Of a DNA stretch of 64,000 nt, positions 37,901 to 49,900 are shown piece after piece (within the stretch, counting starts at the first letter, position 1; every line of letters starts with the position of its first letter). The notes under the pieces were generated by a model. The model saw only the letters and a list, made by a program, of their open reading frames with translations. It was not told the DNA's origin and did no database searches. Origin of the DNA: Cymodocea nodosa (Eukaryota > Streptophyta > Magnoliopsida > Alismatales > Cymodoceaceae); the NCBI GenBank assembly GCA_036874045.1, contig CM072336.1, positions 7,840,501 through 7,904,500 of the forward strand, given 5' to 3'. The position numbers and the translations under genes were made by a program.

Positions 37901-40900
37901 AAGCCAAAAAAGTCAATGAATAAATCAAGAAAAACTTTCAAAAAACAATATGAGTGTGATTACAAGTTACAAGTGGCATGTATAAATTTCTTTTCTTAAC
38001 CAATTTCTGATGAAAAGAAAGAATGGCTGAGGCTAGTGCTTTATGGTGAAATTTGATGATTTCTTTGATGTCATTTGTGATAGCTTTGTTTTAATAATGG
38101 GACCTTTTTCTAGGTGATATTGTTCCATACATAAACACGAATTTGAGACGTTTTCATTCTATTTTAAGGAGAAAAAACTTTGACATTTTTGTTCAAATGA
38201 CACTACTCAATATGTACTAAATTTAATTTACTTAATTATTTGAAATAATTCATGTTGGTGGTGGCATATTATATTCTAGCATGTTGGTGGTGGCATATTT
38301 AACCATTCTATCATGAGTCCTGACTTCCCACCAAAGCCCAATATGTTCCAAGCACCAATAATTCCATCATGATCAATAGAGTAAAATATAATGTTGCTGA
38401 TTACAGTAATTTCGCATGTTACCCTCTTTTCCCTTTTTATATGCTCAAATAAATTATAGAATCATAATCCCGGTTCCCAGTTACATGCCAGGTGAAATTC
38501 TACAGCGAAAATCGAATCATGGATGAAACAACTATTTTATGAACCATCAAAAGTGGCCTTACCGATCTTCAAACATGTTGCTAAGATAGCTCCCAACGAT
38601 GGCATTTACTGGGAGAACTGTTATTCCAAGCAATGCAAGAAATATTGCCACCGCACTTGTAGACCAGTTGAAGTAATATGAAGAAATGACACTGGATTCA
38701 GAAAGTAAAATCTCTATTGCGTATTTGAGCATGAAGTATACCAATAATTGGACCTGTCATATTGGGTAGAAAGAAATAGAGACATAACCATATATCGTCT
38801 TCATTCTGGAATATTCAAGTACAAAAAACCATTGAACTTTGGAATTTTCAATATTGAAAGGAACTATTAAAATAATAAAAAAGCTTTTATGTTATGTCAT
38901 CCTATAAAACAATTTATAAAGCATCATGGATGGCTTGTTTAAAGAGATGGCCATGCCCTCTGTTCTTATACCTTTTAACACTAAGCTACAGTTTTCATAC
39001 TTTGTGAAACTAATTCAATCAGTAAGATTTAATCACGCTAGACATCTTTCATACTCTATAGAAATGTATCTAGATAATCACTTTCCAAGTACTGACCACT
39101 GAGAAGGTAATAAAAGAAGAAATAGTGGAATTATTTGGGAAAAGCTTAAGCTTTGGCCTTAAGAACTTTGAAAACCCTGATCCTGTCAAATTCAAACTCA
39201 CTAATGCATTATCCCATCAATATATTGACAGCTTAAAAAACTTGTTTTGTATCCAATAAATCATAAAATGTTATTTTGACTATGCAACCTTGCAATCAAT
39301 GTCAACAGTACATTCAAGCATCAAATTCTCTGCTGCATGAAATCCAGAGTTAGGTGGAATGAATTATTTACGGCATCCATAGAATATCAAGGAATAACAT
39401 AATCTGAACATGAACGGCAAGATACGAGAAGGTAGAAAAACTATCTACCTTGGGAAAGGACAGTATAACTTTTTAGGATAACTTTTCCAATCGCCAGTAT
39501 ACAAAATGAAGAAACCATAGAAGTATAAAAACTACCCAAATAAAGGACAAGTGTTTTTTTTAGGAGTTCATAAATTATAACACATAATTTGTTAGGTTAT
39601 CAATGTGTGCAGAGATAATTACATATGCAAATAGGAAGATAATGATTAGCTATATGAATATGAAGCTAAAGTGGAATTCTAACCTTCACAGAAGGTGTCA
39701 AAAGTCTATATGCAGATCTGATTGAAGTTGCAGGCATTCGTGACTCTTTAGCAGCTTCATCACTTTCATCAATATCTTTGTCTTCATCCTCATCTTCTTG
39801 CTTCTCCTTTGAATGCTGGAGCAACGGACGTGCAAGACCATTCTCTAGACCCGCACTGTTCAAAGCATCTTCTGTAACACCTGTATTATGTCCACCATTA
39901 ACTAAATACATTTCTACTTGTCATTCGCTAACTAATAGAAAGAAGTGTAAATGGGTAAAGTAAATACGAGTGGAAGAAAAATCTAGTATGATAAAAAATT
40001 GAAAATGCCCATTAAATCGTTATGCATTTTGCACATACTGCACTGACCATGTGATATGTTTTTCTCCATTTGTGCGACACACTTCTTAAAATATTTGTGC
40101 ACAACTTGTAAACACATAGAAGAAAAGATTTATGCAACTGACTCCATATAACAGGATTAAGGTATTGATTCTTATTAATGTCTTGAAAATATATCATCCA
40201 TTTACAGTTGTGTTCAAGAAAAGCCTCCATATAACAGGATTAAGGTATTGATTGTTATTGTTGTCTTGAAATTATATCATCTATTTATAGTTGTATTCAA
40301 GAAAAACCATAGTAAAGGTAGGCACCTAATCGCCGCCTAGGCAATACCTAGGTACTTGGACTCTAGGTGTTTTCACACCTAGAGCCATTCGTTGTTTAAC
40401 CAGATCCTGGTGGGTTTTTTATATTCTCACTGAAATACATCTGGTTAAACATAATGATCTGGTTAAGGTGTTGGCTAACCTTAATTCTTACTAAAACCTT
40501 AATGGCCTAGTGCCATAATGAAAAAGGTGTTTTAACACCCAGTCCTGGCGGGTTTTTTATTGGATTTTTAGGCAAATCCTTGAAAGATCCAACAATATAA
40601 ATATACTAGTAAGCTATTTTCTAGAAATAGCAAAGACAAAGGAAACCCTTGAAGAATAGAAACCATCACCAACCACTATTTGCAACATCCAATAGCCTCA
40701 CCTATGTTAGGATTTGTATGGATCAGTATAGTGGAAGTGAACAGTGATGTGACTTATTGTTTACTATTAACACATATGAAACAAAGATATATCAATTTAA
40801 GTGTAGTTTCAACTAATATGTGGTAAATAGAAATAAAAATAATTAAACACGAATTTTTAAAATGGTTCCTTAATTAAATATATCCACTCCACAAACAATT

Positions 40901-43900
40901 AAGCTTGTGCTTTTCACTATTACTGAGGTTATTTAAGCCCAACAGCCCACCACAGTTCAATGCTTTTACAGGTTTAATACCTAACTTTTTTACAATGAAT
41001 GTTTTTAAGGTTTAACACTCAACATTTACTGTCTTAGCCCAATCTAATCAAGTCTGCTCTCCTTAAATCAAAGAGTACAACCTCAAATCTAAGGTGACCT
41101 CACCAAAACTAGATGAAACCTCACCACAACTTGGTGAACAAATTTTCTTGAAATGAAAAACTTACAGTACAGTAAAATGCTTACAATCCTTTGGCTCTTT
41201 CCAATGAAAATGATAAGAGTGTTGGCTAAGTAAATTTTTGTGCACAGAAGAGCTCCAATGTGTTTTGAAGATGTTTGCAATGAAGATCAAAATGTGCTGT
41301 TGGCAAGTTTTTACTCTTAACAGTTGAATTTATAGGTATATATAATGGTGGAAGGTGAAACATCACTCTTAAAATAGCTATTTTCTTTTTGCAGATGTTC
41401 GAAACAGTGATCTGCTTTGACAATTAATGATGTGTTATGATTATGACTGAGCTGTTTCTTTCCCATTTTGTCCTTGAGCATTGTTCATTTCCCTTTTAAG
41501 GGGTAGGTGTTTTTCTCTTGCATGTGAATCTAAGCAAAAAAAAGAAAGAGTTCCACCTCTTCTTCCGTCTAGCTCATAAAACCCTTTTGTTCTTCCCTTT
41601 CCCTTTCTTCTTGCTCTATCCTCAGTTTCCATTTTCTTCTATATGGTATTAGAGTATAAAGGATGAGTTGTGAAGAGTAGGGCAAGGGCAATGGAGGAAG
41701 CCACGTCAACATTGTGATAAATGGGGAGGTATACCCATACCTTGTGAATGCCAACACCATGGCTTTCCTCTCAACTCGTTTGTCATCCAAAAATTACCTT
41801 GTCTAAGAGACGCAAATCACTAGCCTTGTGAAAGCACAAAGAGTTCATGGCTTTCTTGATGGGAGCTATAAGTACCTACCAGAGTTTCTATTTGTCACCA
41901 ACTAGTGTTGAGTGGCTGGTTCGTAACCCTCTTCCAGAGCAATGGGAATGAACTGACTCCATCGTCAAAGGTTGGATCCTTGACAGTCTATTTGATGAAG
42001 TGGCAAGTACATGCATACATCTAGGAACCTCCCATGAAACCTGGTCCTCTCTGCATCATGAGTTCAAAGAACCATCATGTGAGCGGTAGTATTGTCTTAA
42101 GAGCCAACTCAACAAGTTGCAACGAGATAAGTACTCTACTCTTGATGGCTTTCTTTGTGATTTTAATCAAATTTGTAATGTTCTTAGCCTTACAAGAAAT
42201 GCTCTAAGAGACAAAGAGAAAGTTTATGCATTAACGAACACATTAAATGATCAGTATGAGAGTTATTCAACCATGGTGCCTTGCTTTCCTCTCCATTGCT
42301 TTGCCGATGTTGTGGATATGTTGAGAAGTTTCGAGAGCAAGACCAAATGTGTTGAAAAACAATCTAGCAATGTAATTTTCTATGTTGGTCAAAGGAGTAG
42401 CAATAATAAAAACGCTTACAAGAAAAATGATGCTCAAGGGAAGAATAAGTCAGCAAGCGAATATATAACTTGTTTCTATACCACTACTCCACATCAACAT
42501 GCTATCGTAAGAGGATATGATGCACCATCTGAAATGGTGAACATGGACAACTTGCATCCTAATGGGAGGGTAGGCAATATGTATCCTATTGGCCAAGGTG
42601 TGCCACCTAGGCCCTATGTTGCTCTCCCTCCTATCAATTATGTGACAACTTATAGACTTGAAGGATGAGGGCATGGTTTCCCTCCTACTACTGAAGTCAC
42701 TACCTCATGCAACCAACAACATCAAGATGGACAGAAGTGGCAAACTTGTCAAATTTGTGGAAAAGTTGGTCACAATCCTTTAGATTGCTAGCACAAGTTC
42801 GACTATTCCTATCAAAACACTCAACTTCCTCAAGTTTTTGCTATAGTGGCTATCGAGGATGTGAATGAAGTCGATTGGTACGTCAACTCCAAAGTTAGCA
42901 ATCACATTATAAGTAAGCCAAATTTGGTTTCCTATACTAACAACTATAGTAATAAAGATTACGTGATTGTGGCTAAGGGTGACATGCTCAAAGTTAAAGG
43001 TATTGGTAGAACTCAAGTATATAATAGTGATAATAACTCTATTATTTTAGAAAATGTTTTATATGTTCTCGGCATACATAAAAACTTAATTTCTATTGAT
43101 CAGTTGACTTCCAATTTTCCATATAATATTGAATTTGATGATCATTGTTTCAAAGTCCAACACAAACAAATTGGGGGCCTAGTTGCTCAAGGAAGGAAGC
43201 ATGATAGTGCTTATAAAATGAATAATGGTCGCATTCTCAATATTTTAGCTTTACAAAAATGCAACAAAATAGTGCTAAGTACTAGCATATGCACCTTGGA
43301 CATTGTAATACTAGATTTCTTAATATTTTGCATTCTCATGGGCTGATTTCTATTGTTGACTAGAACCTCAATGAGGTGTATTGTGATTGCCAATTTGGAA
43401 AAAGTCACTCTCTTCCTTTTACCACTTCCAATTCTTGTGCTGCTAATATTTTTGATAAGATCCATAGTGATATTTGGAGACTTGCTCTTATTATTTCTCA
43501 AAAAGGTCACAAGTCTTATGCTATCTTTGTTGATGATTTTTCTCATTTTACATGGTACTATCCTTTAAAGCATAAGTTAAATTTTCTAGATTGTTATAAA
43601 CACTTTGTTGCATATATTCGTGCCTATTTTGGGAAGGTTATTAAATGCTTCCAATGTAAAGGTAGAGGGGAATACACTTCCTATGTTTTTATTGATATGT
43701 TGCATCATCAAGGGACATTGTTGCAAGTCTCATGCCCTCACACCCTATAGCAAAATGACGTCACCGCATCATTATCGAGATGGGATTGTGCTTATTATCC
43801 TAAAGTGGCCTCTCAAAGAGTTTTGAGGCAACGCATTTTCTTGTGTGGTTTTTTTTATGAATAAGCTGCCCACCTATGTTGTCGAACAAAGTATTACCAC

Positions 43901-46900
43901 ACCTTACTTTCATCTATATGAGACTCATGCCAAGTATGATATGCTTAAACCTTTTGGTTGCATTTGCTACTCTATGCTCAAGCACTATAGGAGTGACAAA
44001 TTGAGCCCCAAATCTGATCAATGTATTTTTATCAGTTATGACTTGCAATATAAAGGGTACAAATGCTATAGTCCTATCCTCCAATGTGTGTTCATTTGTC
44101 ATAACATTGTTTTTAATGAAGGATTCTTTCCTCGTGGGCCACATCATTTAATTAAGGCAACTAAAACTTGTTCTCCATCTCATACTAACTCTGTTTTTCC
44201 TAGACAATCCTATTATAGCGGTCAATAGGTCTCTCCTATTTCTTAATAGGTTGATACAATGACTAGGGAAGAGTCTTTCACCCCTATAAACAAACCAAGC
44301 CACATTGCAACTAGGTCTCTCCTATTTCTTAATAGGTTGATACAATGACTAGGGAAGAGTCTTTCACCCCTGTATACAAACTAAGCCACACTGTAACTAG
44401 AGAAACATGAAACCACAACAACACCAATGACAAAAGCATCGACCGTGCCCTAGCTCCACCCAATGCTCCAAGAAGGTTACCCCACTATGAGCTCGATCTT
44501 GGCACCAACAGTTATCCTGAGCACATTAACCCCATGCATCTAGATCTAGCACAATCACCACAAAACCTATGTTGGGTTTTGCCCATGCTCTAAATGCTTA
44601 CAATGATGGTGACATTGTTGAAGTGCACTCTACGCCTACTATTGTAGAGGGTAGGAATGAAGCTTGAACATGATGTCTCTTCATCATGCGAGCAATATGA
44701 TCTTGATGAACCCCAAATTTTTGAAGAAATGTTGGTCGAAGGTCCTATCTTTAATGAGGCACCCACCGTCAATCACACTTGTTCCAAACATGGGATAAGT
44801 AACCCAAATCTAAGATTTTTGTTAACTTGCATCACTACTAATATTTATGATATTCCTTGCAATATAACCAAAGCACTTAATCATCCTAAGTGGAAGGTTG
44901 TTATGAATGAAGAAATTGATGCCTTACATGAAAACCAAACTTCGACACTCATGCCAAGAGATGCTTCCATGCATGTAATCAATTCCAAATGGGTTTTTAA
45001 ATCCAAACTTGATGCCAATGGCAACCTTAAAAGATTAAAAGTTTAGCTTGTGGCCAACGATTTTCATCAAGTCAAAGGGATAGATTACTTTGAAGCATTC
45101 TCCCCTATCACATGTGTCAACACCATCTGCATTGTTTTGTCCCTTGCCATGATCAACAAATGGGACATTTGTCAATTGGATGTCAAGAGCACCCTCCTCC
45201 ACAGGAACTTGCATGTAGTGGTCTACATGAAACAACCACCCGGCTATGAACATCCAAATTATCATAAGCATGTGTGTAAGTTAAACAAAGCTCTCTATAG
45301 GCTAAAAAAAGCTTCACAAATGTGGTATGACAAATTCAATGACTTTTTCTTTGAGTATAGTTTTCAATCTAGCTATTCTAACACATCTCTATTTATGTAT
45401 AAAAATAATAATGACATGATGTATCTATTGCTTTATGTGGATGACATCATTTTATATGGGAACAACTCCTCTTCTTAATGAGTTTGTTAAGCATGTTGGA
45501 TCTCGCTTTTCCATAAAAGATTTAGTTGCTCTACACTACTTTCTTAGTGTTGAAGTTCGATGCAGCAACGATGGAATATTCCTCACCCAACAATAGTATA
45601 GCCTGTCCATACTCAAATCGGCCAACATGCTTAATTGCAAGCCAATTTGCATATTGTTGCCACAAAATTTATCCCAATTTCTCACTCAAAAGAGCTCAAG
45701 CTTTAAAGATCCTCATCTTTATCGTCAACTTTTGGGATGACTACAGTACTTGTCCTTAACTCATCCTAATCTTTGTTATTCTGTGAATTTGCTTAGCCAT
45801 TTCATGCAAAAATCGACCAACATGCACTTTACGTTTTTCAAAAGTGTTATGATATCTCAAAGGCATGGTAAGTCATGGGCTTTATCGTACTAACAAATTC
45901 ACTCATCGCATATACGCCTTTCGCAATGTAGACTTTAATGCTTGTCCTGAAATCATGAGATCTACTAGTGGAAAGTGCATTTTCATGGGAAGGAATTGCA
46001 CTTCGTGGTCCTCCAAGAAGCAGTCCACCATTACACTAAGTACCACTAAAGTTGAATACTACATCATGATAGGCTATACCACTAAGATATTATGGTTGTG
46101 TAATCTCTTCAAGGAACTTCGTATTCCTATACCTCACGTGTCACAGATACTTTCTAATAATAAAAGTGCTATTCAATTATCCGTCAAGCCTATCCTTCAT
46201 ACTCAAGCGAAGCACCTTCAACTTGTATATCATTTTATTCAAGAAAAAGTGGCTAGTAGAGTTCTATCACTCGATATGTTCCTATACACAACCAGCTCAC
46301 CAATATGTTTACCAAAAGCTTGCCTTGTAAGATGCTACATGATTTTTTTTTCAAACTTGATCTCATTAGTCAACCAAGATTGCCAAGAGGCTAATGATGT
46401 GTTATGATTATGACTGAGCTATTTATTTCCCATTTTTTCCTTGACCATTGTTTATTACCCTTTTAAGGGGTGGGTGTTTTTCTCTTGTATGCCAATCTAA
46501 GCAAAAAAAAAAATGAGTTTCACCTCTTCTTCCATCTAGCTCATAAAACCCTTCCATTCTTCCCTTTCTTCTCGCTCTATCTTCAGTTTCCATTTTCTTC
46601 TATAACAATTTGGTAGTCCATTTTGGTAATGGCTAATTTTGGGTGAAGGGATACTAAGGAAATCAAATGCCTGGTAGAGAGATTGATGCATTGCTTTTTA
46701 AAGTCAATAACTTATTCAGCTACTGTCTTGAAAATTGGTAGTCTAATTTATGAATCATGATCTATTCTAGAACAAGGTATCTACTAACCTTACTGACACT
46801 CTAGAATCGATGGCCCACCCTTCATTTTCCAATGATCCATTCTAGTGATAAGTCCTACAGATTCTACTAGTTCAATAAATGGCTATTTAATTTCAAATGC

Positions 46901-49900
46901 AGGTGATCTAAACAAGAGAAGACTGACTAACAATTCCTAAGAACAAGCCTCCAATAATCAATTACCAATGGTCCAATTTGAAAACAGTTGCACTGACTCT
47001 ATTTCTCTTAGGAACAGCCACCCAAACCTCTGCCAACAGTGGTCTATTATGACTTTAGAGTTATTTTTTCTAATATAAACATTTTGCTCTAAGATAGATC
47101 AGATATCCAAAAGTTCTTGTCGGTGATCCAACAACTTATTACAGGGTTTTTCAAGAATTTTCCTAAATATTTCTCAATGAACTTAACTCTTGACTGAGAA
47201 TCTAAGACTTTCTAAAACATAAGAGCATCAGGATTTTACAAATGATTCTACAAAATAAATTAGAAGAAACTTAATATTGTATCTCCATGGTCTTCATCCT
47301 TCCAGACTTGTGTCTTCACGCGATACTAGATAAATTTTATTTCTGCATATCCTCCAAATCTCCTTATCACTTGTACCTACACACACTTAGTATCAAAATT
47401 TGCCATTATCAAAATTAAGAAGGATTTTCTCCAACAACCTGCAACTTCAGCCACCTCCAAAAACCTCTCCTCTAACAGAGATCCCCTTTGGCAACATCTC
47501 CTACAGCAGCAACTCCCTTAAGCAACGACTCTGATCACAACACAAACCTATGGCAACCTATCCTACAGTGGCACACTCCTCTACCGAGCCTTCTAGTTCT
47601 TCCTACATGTCCAATGGCCATTTCATCTAAGTACATTTTCATCATTATTTTCCAATAAAAGTCATTGATTTGATCTGTCCACTCCAAAACCTTACCTTTT
47701 TAAACCTAACTGATTTTTAGTCATTATTGCTAATTTTTCTTCTATGATTTACTGTATTTCGTTGTGGCCTGATTTTTCTACCATAACTGATCTTAGGAAG
47801 ATTTTTTCTCAATTATTTATTACTGACTTGTGAGTTGAATCAATGATGCATTGTGTTTTATTGATGGCTTGATTTTTCTACCATAACTGATTTTTGAATT
47901 ATTTTTTCTCGATTATTTATTGCTGTCTTGACTCTTAGATGTGATATTTAGTTTTAGGTTGCACAGGAATAATTATAGTATATGAAATCTGAAATGTTTA
48001 TAACAATATACAAATTTGAATAAATAAAATTTCATGTATCTCAATAGGAAAGGAAATTACACTTGTAATGAAGGTGAATTTTTTTGTTGTTAACCCAGGT
48101 GTATCACCATCTTGATGAAGAAAACATAAGTCATAGTTAACTGCCTTGTTGAAAATCAATAAAAATCAAAAATATAAAACATCAACTTCACTACTGAGGA
48201 GTATCAAGACATTTAGGTTATGAGAGCACATGTTACAACACATTAATGTTCACAAAAATTAAAGTTGGTTGTAGAAAATCAGTTATGAGAGATCGTCCCT
48301 AAAAGTACATCTATGAACTGCACTATTTCAAGGCACACCAAAGATAAAGACATATAAATGTTTATGAAATTCACCTCCATGTGGAAAATGGCCATCCACA
48401 GGTTCACCAACTGGTTCTTTGAAGGAAATGCATAGCCATAGCAAATAAATAAGCCATGTGAAAGCCATGACCCATCCAGGTAACGTATTCTCATTAAATG
48501 AGAAAAAGGAAATCTTGAAATTAGTTTGAAGAAGGCCTGCAAGAGCAGGACCACAAGCCATTCCAAGAGCACTAGCACTAACAAATCCAGCTGAAGCTTG
48601 CATTTTCCTTTTGTGGGGCACACAGTCACTAATGTAACGACGGTTAACAGCTCTAGCAGAACCTAATCTGCATTTCATAAAAGCTATTTTCAGATATTGC
48701 ACAAAGCAAGGAATGTGTAAAATAAAATCGTAAAATTGAACAGGAATCTGGTACCAGAACTCCCCAACAGAATTACAATGCAAAAGAGATTACAAGAACA
48801 AAATTATAAAGCAATTGGTGACAGGAAAGCCTGCTTAGAATGGTAATTTTATATTTCTTTCTGAGTCACGAAGAGAATTTTGTTTAGCAAACAGGCAAAT
48901 CAGAAATGCATCAAAAAACCTTATCTCATATCAGGAAAAATTTCAATGCATAGACAAACTACAAAGGCAAGCCAGAAGTGCAGCCACGTATGTAGAAGCC
49001 GCAGATATAGTCTTTACCACCATCGACTGGGCTAATGAATAATGACAGCAACAAGTTCAAACAAGAAAAAAACCAGTAAATTATAACACCAAACTGTTAA
49101 ATTATAAGTGCAATACGTCTACAAGCATGCAATTGCTATATTTCAATTGCAAAACAAATTCTAAATCATCAAAGGATTAAAATCTAAATATATATGTAAG
49201 AAAAGAAGATATGGCCATCTAAGTGTAACAAGTAGCCTGCCTGATCCTAAAAGAGTAAGAAAAACAGCATTTCAATGAATCTATAAAGAAAATGAAAACT
49301 AGAGAACAGTACCCACAAAGGAGACGACCAACCAAAAGAACAGTGATGGAATTGAGATCAAAAGCCCATGCATATAACAGATTTCCAATCAAAAGCATAG
49401 AGCTGCTAAATACTAGTGGTTGGTAGTATGATCTGTTCGACCATGCACTAAAATAGATGGAAGAGAACATCTGTGCAACAGCCATAGAACCAATGATGAC
49501 ACCACAAACTGTGGCTGCAGCTCCAAGGCTTGTAGCATAGTCATCTGCTGTTGGAACAATAATATAGGTGTTCACCATATAAAGGAAGGCGTTTGCTAAG
49601 TTCAAGAGAAGTGATTGAAGGTGATATTTTTTCTCTTCAATCTCTTCTTCTTCTTCAGTTGGCGGAATTAGTGCATGTGTTCCTAAATACTGAATCATAT
49701 TTGTTGTATGTGTCAGTTTGTCAACAGCTGCTTTTATTGACTCGATAACAGGATCCTGCAGTAAACAGTGCAACGTAATAAATGGATGTCAAAGAAATAC
49801 CAATACAAAAGAGTTGATAGATAAAAGGTAAACAATATCTACCTCCAAAACAACAGAAGGTTGATCATATATTGATAAGTAGCTACCCCGTTGATCCTGA

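Larger units (their letters stand above)
39902..41424. other. SPX-MFS intron E-F, part flanking copia 3
   Basis: Non-coding sequence with two small local features listed separately: an 83-bp tandem duplication and a perfect hairpin. A GGCACCTAATCGCCGCCTAG segment near 40,321 resembles short dispersed plant repeats, but no element was identified. Confidence 0.45.
41425..46604 (+). mobile_element. Ty1/copia retrotransposon 3 with TA...TA LTR ends (fossil)
   Basis: Both flanks carry the target duplication acaat (41420-41424 and 46605-46609). LTRs are 41425-41643 (219 bp) and 46392-46604 (213 bp). The primer binding site TGGTATTAGAG begins directly after the 5' LTR (41644). Parts in order: gag (about 41,780-42,440, knuckle near 42,755), protease (about 42,860-43,200), integrase (about 43,350-44,150), reverse transcriptase (about 44,880-45,480, with [11 protein letters not shown]) and RNase H (about 45,860-46,330). 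The two LTRs differ at about 19 of 213 sites by eye (about 9%), which at commonly used plant rates suggests a few million years. Broken, with about ten interruptions. Confidence 0.93.
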
